64,000 nucleotides of DNA from Macropodus opercularis (lineage: Eukaryota > Chordata > Actinopteri > Anabantiformes > Osphronemidae), in assembly GCA_030770545.1 (NCBI GenBank), contig CM061097.1:19548501-19612500 (forward strand). The letters are read 5' to 3'. The position numbers were made by a program, and so were the translations under genes. This document shows, in pieces, positions 22,372 to 33,497 of this stretch; position 1 is the first letter of the stretch, and each line of letters starts with the position of its first letter. The notes under the pieces were generated by a model that ran no database searches, was not told where the DNA came from, and saw only the letters and a list, made by a program, of their open reading frames with translations.

Positions 22372-22388
22372 TGGTGTCAGAAGTGGGA
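22372..22388 (+). promoter_or_regulatory. Primer-binding-site-like sequence, tRNA-Leu type (copy 1)
   Basis: TGGTGTCAGAAGTGGGA is complementary to the 3' end expected of a leucine tRNA ending in CCA, and sits 3 bp after the LTR-like end. This spacing and sequence are those of a reverse-transcription primer site in LTR elements. Confidence 0.6.
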
Positions 22389-22473
22389 CGGACAGTCTGC
22401 CGACTGACGCCTGAGTCCAGACTGAGGGTTACAGCCGGCACAACAGAAAGGCTCCTCTAAACAGAAAAAGGAG

Positions 22474-22531
22474 GACTGGATTCCCGCCTGATGTTCGGGA
22501 CAGGAGGCGGACAGCGGATGCTCTGTTCACA
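22474..22531 (+). repeat. Exon-like module, copy 3
   Basis: Frame reads TGFPPDVRDRRRTADALFT, ending at a donor-like TTCACA|GTGAGT. It shares its 3' flank with the TRIM8-fused copy at 8,058. Confidence 0.8.
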
Positions 22532-22988
22532 GTGAGTACAGTGTTATGAACCATCTCGTATATCACATTAAAACTGCATTTACATCACAGTATTTTATGA
22601 TGAACCTCTGAACCTATAACACTAACTCATTGTTGAGGCGAGAGCCAACAAGTCTCCTCTCTGTGATGCTCAGGCTACTGATCATTAGTTAACAGGTTTT
22701 AGACTGAAAGTGCAGCTGTATGGAATAGATGCTTTGGGTATTAACAGATTACAGGAGTTCCCTGTAGGTTGGGGCAAAGCATTGATTTGGGCATAGCTTT
22801 AAAACTTCTGTGTCTTCTTACATATAACTTTGTGTTGAACTTAGCTTGTATTTTAATTAATTTGATTTATATTAGTTTTATTTTTTTAGTATAAAAGCGT
22901 GATGGACAGTCTGCTGACCGGCGCCTGAGTCCAGACTGATGGTTACAGCCGACACCAGGGAAAAGTTCCACCTGCTCCACAGAAACAG

Positions 22989-23046
22989 GACTGGATTCCC
23001 GCCTGACATCCGGGACAGGAGGCAGACAGCGGACGCTCCATTCAGA
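22989..23046 (+). repeat. Exon-like module, copy 4
   Basis: The most complete copy. From ATG 22,938 the frame contains REKFHLLHRNRTGFPPDIRD and then RRQTADAPFR, ending at TTCAGA|GTGAGT, with a polypyrimidine stretch plus AG (about 22,873-22,889) upstream as a possible acceptor. Confidence 0.8.
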
Positions 23047-23391
23047 GTGAGTCCAGTGTTCTGAAGCAACTATGTGTAGGTGAAGAATGTGTGTGTAGCT
23101 CTGTGAAATGGTTTAGTCACCTGACGCGTTCTGTAATTTCTTTAGTGGTCAGTGAAAGTTACAGTGAAGTTACATGTAGGATATTACGAATACTGAAGTC
23201 TTACCTTGTGTAAGTCAATAATGTGTTTAAAGAGAATCAACCACATGTGTAAATGTTCAGCAACATTGTGGCCTATGTTTTAAAACTGTATTTTAGTTTG
23301 TCTTCATTTGAGTCACTTTGTGGTAAACCTTGCTTGTATTTAGTTTTATTTGAGTTGATTTTATGTTTTAGATTATTCATACATGTAGGGA

Positions 23392-23961
23392 TGTCCCATC
23401 TGAATAAAATGGGCGTATGACTGATATAATAACATTATAAGCTTTGCGATGACTCCTTCAGTGTCCCGTGTGCATTGCTGATAAGCACACTACAGGGTAC
23501 GTTGCTCTGAACCAATGTGTCATACAAACTACCTGGCTGAAGAGAGTCTCCCAAAGTTAGAGTATGTGTGATAAGGTCCAACCATACGATGAGATGGGAA
23601 GATCAGTGTGAGTGAAAACCCCTGTGTGAATGATAAGCCCATTGAAAGTTTAAGCACCGGCCCAAGTGAATCTACACAACCACAGGGAACAAAATGGGGA
23701 AGTTAGAAGCTTTACCAGGTTGGTCTGTTGGCCAAATGGAACATGCGTTTAGACAGCAGGTAGCATGCGAGGGGTGGCTAAACCATTGTGTTACAATATA
23801 TAAGAAGCTCTGGTGTTAACATCCATCAGAAGACAGTGGTTCGCTGTAGGATGTCTTCCTCATGCCAGCACGTACTAAACATTGAGCTGGTTCATTACAC
23901 TAACATGCTCCTGTAGTTTTCTCAGTATGTTCCAGCATTTGAAGAAGGTTTTTCCACGACG
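23392..23961 (+). mobile_element. LTR-like segment, copy 2
   Basis: Nearly identical to 21,792-22,368 with scattered substitutions. It lacks the 'tcacaa' present near 22,342 in copy 1. The terminal CGACA reads CGACG here, followed by the same primer-site-like sequence at 23,965-23,981. Confidence 0.55.
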
Positions 23962-23964
23962 TCT

Positions 23965-23981
23965 TGGTGTCAGAAGTGGGA
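23965..23981 (+). promoter_or_regulatory. Primer-binding-site-like sequence, tRNA-Leu type (copy 2)
   Basis: Same 17 bases as at 22,372, again immediately after the LTR-like end. Confidence 0.6.
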
Positions 23982-24065
23982 CGGACAGTCTGCCGACTGA
24001 CGCCTGAGTCCAGACTGAGGGTTACAGTCGGCACAAGGGAAAGGTTCCTCTAACAGAAAAAGGAG

Positions 24066-24122
24066 GACTGGATTCCCGCCTGATGTTCGGGACAGGAGGC
24101 GGACAGCGGATGCTTTGTTCAC
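24066..24122 (+). repeat. Exon-like module, copy 5
   Basis: Same version as copies 1 and 3 (TGFPPDVRDRRRTADALFT), with the same donor-like end. Confidence 0.8.
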
Positions 24123-24448
24123 AGTGAGTACAGTGTTATGAACCATCTCGTATATCACATACAAACTGCATTTACATCACAGTATTTTATGATGAACCTC
24201 TGAACCTATAACACTAACTCATTGTTGAGGCGAGAGCCAACAAGTCTCCTCTCTGTGATGCTCAGGCTACTGATCATTAGGTTTTAGATTGAAAGTGCAG
24301 CTGTATGGAATAGATGCTTGATTTGATTTGTATTGGTTTTATTTTTTAGTATAAAAGTGTGATGGACAGTCTGCTGATCGGCGCCTGAGTCCAGACTGAT
24401 GGTTACAGCCGACACCAGGGAAAAGTTCCACCTGCTCCAAAGAAAAAG

Positions 24449-24493
24449 GACTGGATTCCCGCCTGACATCCAGGACAGGAGGCAGACAGCAGA
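24449..24493 (+). repeat. Exon-like module, copy 6, truncated
   Basis: Reads TGFPPDIQDRRQTAD and then stops at TAG as the tandem array ends; no donor-like sequence remains. Confidence 0.75.
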
Positions 24494-24500
24494 TTTGTAG

Positions 24501-24844
24501 AAATAGTTGTACAATGATATTGTATATATGTACAAATAGTTATCCCATTGTTATAATTAATAGTGAAATATTTGAGAGAACAATAAAAAGATTTAAATGG
24601 TAGTAATTCATCAGATTTTACTAGTGTGTATCTTGGATGAAGTATTTTGATGCAACATCTCTATGAAGCTGAATTTCGCCCTAAATTGTGTTTGAAATAA
24701 AATGCACTAACACAGAAATAGCAATTAAAAAATTCACAGGTGATGAATTAATGTAATTGCCTTCTGCCGTCGTTACAATGTTAAACTCCTGCGTATGAGG
24801 AAGGAAACAGTCTGGGATCAGCATACAGGGGGAACCTCATATAC
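24501..24844. other. No recognisable feature
   Basis: AT-rich. I looked on the minus strand for the next PDE9A-type exon, expected just below 24,845, and did not find it. Confidence 0.5.
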
Positions 24845-24967
24845 CTGATAGGCATTGTTGTAACCTGTGTGGTGGAGGTCGTGGCACACAGCAGAGGTCA
24901 GCATGATCAGCAGGTCCGTGCTGTTCATCTTACTTCTCAGGTCAGTCAGCCAGATCAAACCATACAT
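24845..24967 (-). CDS. pde9a: PDE9A-like exon with HD metal-binding motif
   Basis: 123 nt, exactly 41 codons in phase 0, between acceptor TTTAAACAG and donor TATCAG|GTATAT. It contains MYGLIWLTDLRSKMN, STDLLIMLTSAVCHDLHHTG and YNNAYQ. CHD carries the His-Asp pair that binds the catalytic metals in class I phosphodiesterases. The following residues read LHHTG where the family usually has LDHPG. The 41-codon length agrees with my memory of the PDE9A exon. Confidence 0.8.
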
Positions 24968-25390
24968 CTGTTTAAAGGCAGGGCCACAGTGAAGGTCAGA
25001 AGGGGAGCTGTAGATGTTCTGAGCACATCATTTGGAAAAAGAAGTGGGATATGTGATAGCAAGGCCATATTCTAGTCCCTTTTTATTCTAGAGCTTTACC
25101 AAATTTGTATGACATGATTTAAACCCGTTCACACTCTGTCGAATGAACATAAAGGCCCAGAGGAAACGACGTCTATGTTAATGGTAAATCTCAATGCAGG
25201 TCGAGAGATGAGGAAGCGCTCCGCGAAAAGCCATTGAAGCTTTTTAGACCTTAAAGGTTCCAGAACAGGAGGAGCAAAAGATAGAATGTCACATGCCAGT
25301 AACATCTTTCTAAACTCATTATTATGAAATGATTTTATATTTCTCTAAATCAAAGAGGCAGCTTTAAAGCCACCGAGCACATGACTGCAC

Positions 25391-25478
25391 CTCCAGTTTA
25401 TCCCTGAATGAATCCACCTGCTTCTTCATCTCGTACACGACTGCAGGAGTTTCCATTTTCTTCTCCGAGCCCTGCAGC
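25391..25478 (-). CDS. pde9a: PDE9A-like exon, coiled-coil region
   Basis: 88 nt between acceptor GTGTCTCAG and donor CTGGAG|GTGCAG. The first base completes the Arg codon left open by the previous exon, and 29 full codons follow. The peptide LQGSEKKMETPAVVYEMKKQ then VDSFRDKLE has the charged heptad character of the linker helix before the PDE catalytic domain. Confidence 0.75.
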
Positions 25479-25701
25479 CTGAGACACGCCATCAGTAAGG
25501 TCATTAGTACTTACACATCCCATCTATAGCTGTTTTGGACAAAGTGGAAACTTATTGGCTTTGCCCTATAAATTTGATGTTCTTCTTCAAATATAGGAAT
25601 ATTTAACGTGATCACAATTGACTTACTTTTTCAATCGGACTTTTCCTGAGTAGCGTTATTAAATACTGCCTACTGCCTTCTCTTATTCCACACCTTCCTA
25701 C

Positions 25702-25885
25702 CTTTTCTCCATAGCTGAGAGGTCAAACGGTTCACTCTTGCAGTTCGCAGCCACCACCTCTAGCTTGTAGCAGGAGTTTGGGATGTTGGACTCCAGACTC
25801 GTGGAGATGTTGATGATGTTGCCTTTGGGGTTGTACAGCTTCAGGAAGTCATGGGGTCCTGACTCGGCTGCAGAGTGAAACAGAC
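25702..25885 (-). CDS. pde9a: PDE9A-like exon, N-terminal region
   Basis: 184 nt between acceptor TTTTGCAG and donor AAAAG|GTAGG. It starts with two bases completing a codon and ends with two bases (AG) of an Arg codon. The peptide includes LFHSAAESGPHDFLKLYNPK, NIINISTSLESNIPNSCYKL and FDLSAMEKR. The hydrophobic and proline pattern follows the N-terminal region of PDE9A. The frame is open across the whole exon. Confidence 0.75.
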
Positions 25886-26162
25886 CTGCAAAATTGTTTT
25901 TACATAATGTAAAATTGTCTGAAGGTCTAGTCATGGCAACTGGACTTCTTCTATTTCAAAGAAACGTTTCACCATCTATCCAGGCAGCTTCGTCAGTCTG
26001 TGGGAAGTTGGTAGAGACCACAGATTTATCCTCCAGTTTGGTTTCACTTCACACCTGTAAAGAATGGGTTCGTTATGCGAACAAAGGGGGCTGAAGGTAT
26101 TGAGTAGGTGTGAATTCTCAACTACCGTGACTCGTCCTCCAACCATAACAGGGTCGTCACAA
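25886..26162. other. Short dispersed-repeat fragment, no first exon seen
   Basis: The minus strand at about 26,007-25,934 reads 'ctgacgaagctgcctggata' and then 'ggtgaaacgtttct' and 'agtccagttgcc', phrases of a common fish dispersed repeat (recall). No first coding exon for the adjacent PDE9A-like remnant is recognisable. Confidence 0.45.
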
Positions 26163-26800
26163 AGTTTAATTTAATTCAACTTTATTTATATAGCCCCAAT
26201 TCACAACATCAGTTATCTCAAGGCACTTTACAAGTAAGGTTTAAGACCTCACACAACTAAACTCAACAAATCCCACATAGAGCAAGCTTTTAATTGTAGC
26301 CAATCAATAAATTGTACATTTTAATAGCAGAGAGGAAAAACTCCCTCTATAGAGGAAGAAACCTCCAGCAGACCCAGGCTCAGTGTGGGAGAACATCTGC
26401 CTTGACCAGTTGGGGTGAGGAGATAGAGAAGAGAGAAAAGAACACAACCACAACAAAACAAGCAGCAACAGAACACAGGCTGGATGGTTGGACCAGCAAC
26501 TGAACACTGGAGACACACGGCTCTGAGTCTGACGATACCTGGAGATGAGAATAGAGAGAGAGACAGAAAGAGAGAAGCACAACTACAGGAGAAAAGAGAC
26601 AAAGTTAGTCACATGTGGTCATGGAGGCATGTTAGCGGATAGAAGAAACCGAAAAGAGCTCAGTGAATGAAGGACGTCCCAGCATCTACGTCTATAGCAG
26701 CTTAACTAAGAGATGGTTCCGAGTGAACAGAACCATCTCTAACTATACGCTTTGTCAAAAAGAAAGGTTTTAAGCCTAGTTTTGAAACTAGAGAGAGTGT
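26163..26800 (-). mobile_element. Interspersed repeat, inverted partner of 8,262-8,625
   Basis: Begins on the plus strand with AATTCAACTTTATTTATATA and includes 'cctctatagaggaagaaacc' and 'ctggatggttggaccagcaa'. It is the reverse complement of 8,262-8,625, but longer because it keeps about 270 bp that the other copy lost. Such sequences are very frequent in fish genomes; the family name is not assigned. Confidence 0.8.
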
Positions 26801-27041
26801 CTGCTTCTCAAACCTGGAAGTGATGCAGGTTGCATATTATCACAAAACCAGTCCACACAGGATAAATAAGTGTCCTTCTGATGTTGGGAATGTCCATACG
26901 CATGTGAATGTATATGATACCATGTATGGTTGGAATACTTGCAATATTGTCTCTTCTCATCATCTATGGCTGTGTATTTGGCCAGTTAGCAAGTGGTCCT
27001 CGTATGGCTAAAATCGTAGAATGTGGGCCACACTACATGGT

Positions 27042-28234
27042 CTACTGCCACTGGATGTATGAGTACCAACTGTTTGAAGAGACAGCATTGTCAGATAATA
27101 GGGAATCTATGTCAAATCCCCACGGTTTCCAGTTAGATTGTTCATACAGTTGTCTCTTGCGTCTTAGCAATGTCTCCTTATCTGCTCCCTGTGGGTGTCT
27201 CGTCTGAAGCATCGTGGGGAAAGGTTTTGCAGTGGGACGCACAGATCCACGTGTCCCTCTCGGCAATCCGGACTGCAGGGTGGTTAGCAATACTTGGTAT
27301 GGTCCTGTCCAGCGCTTCCGTCTGAGATCCTTCACCACGATCCAGTCCCCAGGCTGGATGTTGTGTAGTTCATCAACTGCAGGCTCAGGGAGGGCTGCTT
27401 CAACCTTGGGGAACATGAGCTTAAGAGTCTGGTTTCGTCATCCATCCCTGTTAAGCTTAACTTATTTTGAGGAAAAGGTGTGTTGGTCATTCGCATAGGT
27501 CGCCCCATGACAATTTCATAAGGACAAAGTCCAGTTGCTTTATGTGGACGACCCGCATAAACATTAAGGCCAACGGTAAAACTTTAACCCATGACAACTG
27601 CATTTCAGTCATTCATTTTTGTTTTCAGAGTGTGATTTGCTCTTTGCACTGCACCACCACTTGCTGGATGGTTGGCACAGTGTGTCTTCAGATTTATCTG
27701 CAGGCTCTCTGAAATACTTTGTACAACATTATTTACAAAATGTGAGCCATTATCACTACTTAATCTTGAAGGCAAGCCCCACCTTGGGATCACTTCTGCT
27801 GATGCCTGCTACTGAGACAGCAGAAGCATTTCTGATGGGAAACACTGGATCCATTTTGAGAACATGTCTATTATGACTAGGCCATATTTGGAACCAGCAC
27901 ATGGAGTCAACTCAATAAAATCCATCATTAAATGTTTAAATGGACCTTCAGGTTGTGGATGTGCTGATGTGGACATTTCTGCAGTTCTGACAACATTGTT
28001 AGTAGCACAAATTACACATCTTTTACAAAAGTCTTCAGCATAGGTTGAGAAACCTGGTGCATAAGACAATCTATTTAAAATATCCAACACCCCCCCTTTT
28101 GACACATGGTCAGGACCATGAGTCAATTTGGGGAAGATGGACTTCGGTCGTACTGGGAAACCCTGCTGGTCCACCCAGACGCCCGAGGGGAGTTTAGTAA
28201 ACCCTTTCTTTTCCAAGTGTTCATAACTAATCAT
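27042..28234 (-). pseudogene. pol: ERV-3: retroviral integrase fragment
   Basis: On the minus strand, the frame 28,234-27,809 carries the zinc domain (KLTHGPDHVSKGG, then CKRCVIC) and the start of the core (MMDFIELTPCAGSKYGLVII, DMFSKW). After a frameshift, 27,793-27,605 has SDNGSHFVNN and HPASGGAVQRANHTLK. The residue expected to be the catalytic Glu is Gln here (CAA, 27,646-27,644). After a further shift, 27,416-27,042 carries the C-terminal domain with QPGDWIVVKDLRRKRWTGPY. It is related to ERV-1 but clearly a different lineage. No gag or RT remains nearby. Confidence 0.85.
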
Positions 28235-29854
28235 TTGAGGGCTCTAATCATTCAGTTCTCATCTATTTCACATACTCTGCACTTAAACTTCAGCTCTGGA
28301 GGTCAGATGTTGAGATTACTTTCAGGTATTTATCAGATCAAATTAAGTCAAGTCCAACTGGTAAAGTGGCTTTTTCAAAATATTTTCTTCAATGTTTCAT
28401 TTCTCTCGTTTTGTCAGAACATTTTCAAGATTTAATTCTGATATGAATGAATTCTAATTGCATTTTATTTAGAAATTTGATTATCATCTTTATCCCAACA
28501 CTAACCCATTTACTAAGACAAGTCTGCATGAACAGTAACAACAATTTAAACCTGTTCAGTGCTTTCAATTTTCCCGAATTTTAAATTTTATTCCTTTTAT
28601 TATAAAACCTTTCTGTTTCAATTTTCACTTCATCACTTTCACTTCATGGTCCTTCAGAGAGTCTGTAAAACATTTGAAAAATCATTAGCTCACATATAAC
28701 ATTTGTTTAAAAAGAAAAGAAAACAAAACAAAACAAAAGGGTCACAAGTCAGGAGTCAAGTCAAAAAGTCAGTTATGGTCACAAAAACAATCCCATGTAT
28801 GTTGTTCTATGGGACTGGAGATCTCATCAAAGTCACTAATCCATGGACAGCAATATCCTTCTAAACACCAAATAGGACATCACATTCATTTTTGGTAAGA
28901 ATTTAGGCAGATCCAATACTTCTAGGATGCGTCAATAGTAGAACCTAATTATTTCACCCTCCGGAGGAACAATCTGGCCAAAACAACACATATTAACCCT
29001 TAAAGTTTCAGCAAATCCCAAATACGTGAGTCAGGATTTCCAACATGAAGCCTCTACATTTACACCCAGTTGCTAATCAATAAAGTACCGACACAAAATC
29101 TAGCAGAAGACGTAAAAACTGCTCCCTCACGGTTCTAAAGCCAATGAACCCTTTGGTGTAGGTTCAGACAGGACGGGGTGGAGGCGTCAAATATTATCTG
29201 TTCCTGTAGACACAGACCTGAGACGTCTACACTAATCACTTCTCTGGTCATCCTTAATATCATCATTAATATCTGCTGAGAACATGTGATGCATTTTAGA
29301 AATGATAGACTTATTGATCTAATTATTACATGTCTGACGTCTTCTTTTCCTATGGAATCTGAAAATCTCTCTCTCTCTCCTAATGATTCTTCTTTGCCTT
29401 GTGGGACATAAAGAAACCTTCTGGATGTGAAACTACTCTGAACATTAGTCACTGTGACAGAGTTTGTGTCTGCCTTGTTCTTTTCTTGCCAACTTCCTCT
29501 TTTCCCGCTTCAACATTTCCTCTAAAAACACTACATGGATGACATGAAATACATGAACAAAATCAGACTGACAGAACATCTGTCTGCAGTCAGTCAGTCA
29601 CATCCTGTAAGAGCTAATAAGCCATTTCTCTGTTTTTGTTCGTAGACTGTAGAGGCAAAAACCTGTTAGGAACTGTTGTTTTTTATTCTTGCAAGAAGAG
29701 AAATACACAAAGTCAATGCAAAACTGTCCTGCCTGAGTGTAGATCTGAAGTCATCTACTCTGCGCCTACCTAAATACCTCCTCCGCTAGGGAGTAAATAT
29801 GTGTCTTCTCATTAGCTCACTCAGTCACTGTCTTGCAGCAGGAAAAGTGTAATA
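28235..29854. other. No recognisable gene
   Basis: AT-rich. It may include decayed upstream pol or gag sequence of ERV-3, but no motif is readable. Only short frames. Confidence 0.45.
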
Positions 29855-29968
29855 GAAACAAAGTAAATCAAAGTTCTGCTGCCATGCTCTCATGGCCATG
29901 GCCCATGCTGTAAAACTATTTTAACTAAACAGTATCTCCCTACCTCCCTTTCCCACGAGAAAGAAAAG
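29855..29968. repeat. Duplicated block, copy B, first 114 bp
   Basis: Matches 16,698-16,816 ('tgccatgctctcatggccat' and flanks). It is separated from the rest of copy B by the 2.15-kb segment that follows. Confidence 0.85.
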
Positions 29969-32120
29969 GCTCATTCTGAAATATTTCTGTAAGCAGGTAT
30001 ATAACTCATTCTATGATTACTTTGCTTAGTACAGATACATATGAGCATATATCAAGTAATATGAATCACAGTTCTGTCACAAGAGAAAATACCCATATAG
30101 TAAAAATTCCATTACATAGACTCACTTGGACAGATGCTTTAAGTACTTTTCAACAACTTTCTACACACTCTGATGTTTCCATCCCACTGGTTGGATCTCA
30201 ACATTCACACATTACCTTTGAATAATTGTCTTCTGAGCAACGTATCTATTGTAAACTAGATACTGAAGAAATCATCACAAAGCTCAAACCTATTCTCCTC
30301 CCATTATTAGAAATATCTGATTTTATCTCAATCACACACAAATTATTTCCCTGCTCTCCTATTTCTGACTGATCTCTCTTCTTCTTAAACAATCGAACAA
30401 ACAAACAAACTACATAAAACAAGGTTTTAACAAATACTTACAAATAATAAGAGTTTGCTTCACAAGTTCTGGCAGAATTACAAAAGACCCCCAAACATCT
30501 AAAACATGCAGAGAAACTCCACACCTGCTGTTTTTGTAGCGTTACAAGTCAAAAAGATATCAAATCCTTATAAGCATGACATTTTTTAATCTAGTAAACT
30601 GCTAAATCGAAACATATCAGTTAAACACAGCTGTGTTGTATGTGGAGTAGTTTGTTTTTCTGAACTGTAGTAAAGTGAAGAAGAGAGTAAAACATTTCTA
30701 AAACTTCTAAGAACCTCTAAGTATCTGCATGTGAAACACTACTTGTTTAGGTAATAAATCAGCTCCCAATGATGCAATTAACAATTAACAGGCTTGTGAA
30801 TGGGTTCAAATGGAAACTGTTTATTTCACCTACTGTCAAACAACAACTCTTCTCAAAACAAGTGAAATTGTTGCAGTTTGCCATGAAACTGCTCATGTGC
30901 TGACACTTGAGCTTTACAGAGTTTCAAGCAAAATGGAAGACACCATGAAGAATCAGAATCATGAAGGCAAACAATGCTCTGCCGTTTCAGGTGGAGGTGA
31001 TCTGTTGTGCGGGTATCACGACAGCTGGAGGCGATGAATCCAATGCAGCATGTCCTGGATGGAGAGATGTCACACAAGAAAAAGATTCACCCATTAGGGG
31101 GCAGTCTTCACTGACAGATGGTGTGATCTCAATAGAAGTGCACAGTTAGACATGATACACGTTGCTTGCTATTAGCAAACAATGATATACATCACTGGCA
31201 GGTTTATAAAGCTTCCATCAAAATCTATATTTGGGTTAGAAGACTAAACTTTTTTCATCCATTTCTCTTTGCTCCAACTCCTGGATTCTGGGGAGAGTAT
31301 TTCAAGCTTTCATTAACAGAAGTAAAAGCTCCCTCACAGTTATTGAATTGTTTCCACGTGGGACGATGAGTCATAAGCATGAGACCCGAGAGAAGAATCC
31401 AACAGGATGTGGGATTATGATGAGAAAAAGCATCAAGTGGACAAAATAACTACTGCAAAGGAGGTGAAAGGCAGATATCAGTCACTAGATTACGGCTGGG
31501 TTGCATTTAAAGAATAAAGAAAAGCAAACAAACTAAACATTTGTGAGTCTCACAGCTGTGTTTCATTACATCAAGTCTTTAGGGTGAACAACGCCTAAAG
31601 GAAGATGCGTTTAAATGTTCATATATACAGACAATATTTGAGGACTCATGAGAACCAACAGAACACAATTCATTCTCACAAACAGCAAATCATAGATAGT
31701 AGGCAACTGGCTGCAAAGCCCTCACATCTCTCATCCAGGAGAGTTCCTAATCTGCCATTAAAAACTGACATATCCCACAGGACTTGATTTGGCTGGACAA
31801 GTCTTGCTGCCAGGTATGTTTTGCTATTTAAGTGAAACAACGCATACATTCCTACAGCAAACTGTATGTTTGTACTTATACTTTCTGAAAGGTCTAGTAA
31901 AACTGTCTAAATAACAACAAACCGTAAAATTGTTACAGAATAATTACAGAAGGCACTAAGCAAACTTTGAATAAATAAACAAACAACAACCAGTTGTTGA
32001 CGTTTAATTTGTTCCAGCGTCGTAGACGTACTAGTTTACCTTGATTGCTAATCTGACATTAATCTTTTTCTGCCAAATGTTGCCTGAGCTGAAGCTGCAT
32101 TGGGGTTTAAAAGTGTCTTG
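29969..32120. mobile_element. 2.15-kb segment present only in block B; candidate insertion
   Basis: Block A is continuous across this position, so the segment was inserted in B or lost from A. I see no target-site duplication, terminal inverted repeat or recognised domain. A plus-strand frame (30,013-30,225) and a minus-strand frame (30,853-31,077) are unrecognised. A CTCF-like CCATTAGGGGGCAG lies near 31,091-31,104. Confidence 0.5.
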
Positions 32121-33497
32121 TGATATCAGAAAAGCTGTTCAACCACACTGGTTGTTGGACTGGCGACCTGTACCGCTCCTCTCAACCCACATGACAGCTG
32201 GAATAGACTCCTAGTTCCAGAATCAAAAGGAGTGGGACCCTCTGCTTCAGCGCTGTTTGCACGTTTACAAAGGTTCAATCTGTGGCAGTTCTGTTCTCCA
32301 GCCAGCTGAGGCAACGTCTCTTTGGACTTTGTAGCTGGTTCACGGAACACACGTGTAATTTCATGTATCTGATCAATTAGTTTGAATTCTGGTTAGTCAG
32401 CGTCTTGCTTTTGTATTCTGGTTATTAGAGACCATCTTGCTCTGTACTTAGTCAGGTAGGATTTTGTTTTGTTTTATAGAATAATTGTTACTTTTATTTA
32501 TTAACATATATGATTTCACTATTTATCCTCATAGCGAGTGTTTATAGTTAGTTGTTGTGCTGTGTGTTGTGTTAGTTGTTTGTTTATTAAAGAGAATATT
32601 CCTGTTGAATCACAACCAGCCTTCCAGTGTCTGCTTTTTTGTTTGTCACACACCTTTTTTTTAAATCTCAAAATGGTAAACACTCACTCTCACTCATCAT
32701 CTAACCCATTTAGTAAAAGGTTTTCCCAGCTATTCGTCAGGTTAACTATGACTTCAAGCACAAGTCAAACTCATTTCCACAAAACTAACCCAGACTCAAA
32801 TCTGTACGACATTCAGCTTCCTATCGTTATAATGAAACCACACAGAGTACAGGGCAACAACCATGGTTTGTGACCACAGTGATGGCATTACTTCTTTACC
32901 TGATTATTAACATCTTCTATGTTTGAACCTTTTTGGAAGCAGGGGGCATCTCAGTCTCAACTGCCACTGCAGGAGTCTGCTTGTGTGTCACCTGGAATTC
33001 AGGGGAAAAACAAAAACACATTCATCGCATCTATAAACATTAATAGAATTTAAAACTTATACTGGATGAAAATGATCCCTGAAAAAGCAACTACATTAAA
33101 ACTGACAAGATGACGTGGCCTTTTCTAGGGATAACAGTAAGTATCACAGCAACATATCAATTGGTGCCATGGATCACATTTAAAATACAACTTTGAAGAA
33201 ATGCACAAATATAATAAGAAGAACTTAAGGTTTGATAATGACAGGTGTTACACCAATGACGGACAAATGAAATGTAGTATCCTAAACGTATGAGCTACAG
33301 TACACTCCCTGCAAGGGCCCCATGAGCGAAAGAGAACCAACATGTTCATCAGGTTAACCATGACTTCAACCACAAGTTAAACACAGTTCCACACAAAACC
33401 CTGACTCCAATCTGTACAAAATACAGTGGTAGCCGTTAAGTGTCGTGTTCCACCGCGTTGGTTTGTCATTTCTGCCACGTTTGCACTGCATTTTTGC
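32121..33497. repeat. Duplicated block, copy B, left part
   Basis: Matches 16,823-18,262, including the SINE-tail fragment (32,121-32,223), the ATTAAA (32,586-32,591) and the unrecognised frame ending at 32,873. It lacks the ~50 bp found at 16,960-17,010 in block A. Confidence 0.85.

Larger units (their letters stand above)
21286..24500 (+). repeat. Tandem array of about 1.5-1.6 kb units (two full, one partial)
   Basis: The sequence 'ttagtataaaagcgtgatgg' at 21,301 recurs at 22,886 and, with one change, at 24,346, giving spacings of 1,585 and 1,460 bp. Each full unit contains an exon-like module, about 350 bp of AT-rich DNA, an LTR-like segment, a primer-site-like sequence and a second, diverged exon-like module. 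The third unit stops shortly after its first module. The arrangement resembles LTR-internal-LTR tandems made by unequal recombination of a deleted retroelement. Confidence 0.85.
24845..25885 (-). pseudogene. pde9a: PDE9A-like phosphodiesterase gene remnant (three exons)
   Basis: Three collinear minus-strand exons, each with consensus splice sites and compatible phases, match different parts of a PDE9A-type cGMP phosphodiesterase: an N-terminal segment (25,885-25,702), a coiled-coil segment (25,478-25,391) and the HD-motif exon of the catalytic domain (24,967-24,845). Only 423 bp separate the second and third. The exons that should lie between them, carrying the linker and the first metal-binding His residues, are absent or unrecognisable. 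Exons after the third and the first coding exon are also missing. Joining exons 2 and 3 would stay in frame but lack essential catalytic residues. It is probably a deleted paralogue; assignment to PDE9A rests on remembered exon length and residue pattern. Confidence 0.75.

Noticed and set aside
25130..25215. Possible degenerate missing PDE9A-like exon on the minus strand (an RRRFLWAFMF-like frame)
   Set aside because: An in-frame stop, no clear splice sites, and only a few matching residues; not enough to call.
26908..27207. Plus-strand frame with a hydrophobic stretch (VGILAILSLLIIYGCVFG) as an env or membrane gene
   Set aside because: It lies antisense to the integrase C-terminus of ERV-3 and has no other supporting feature.
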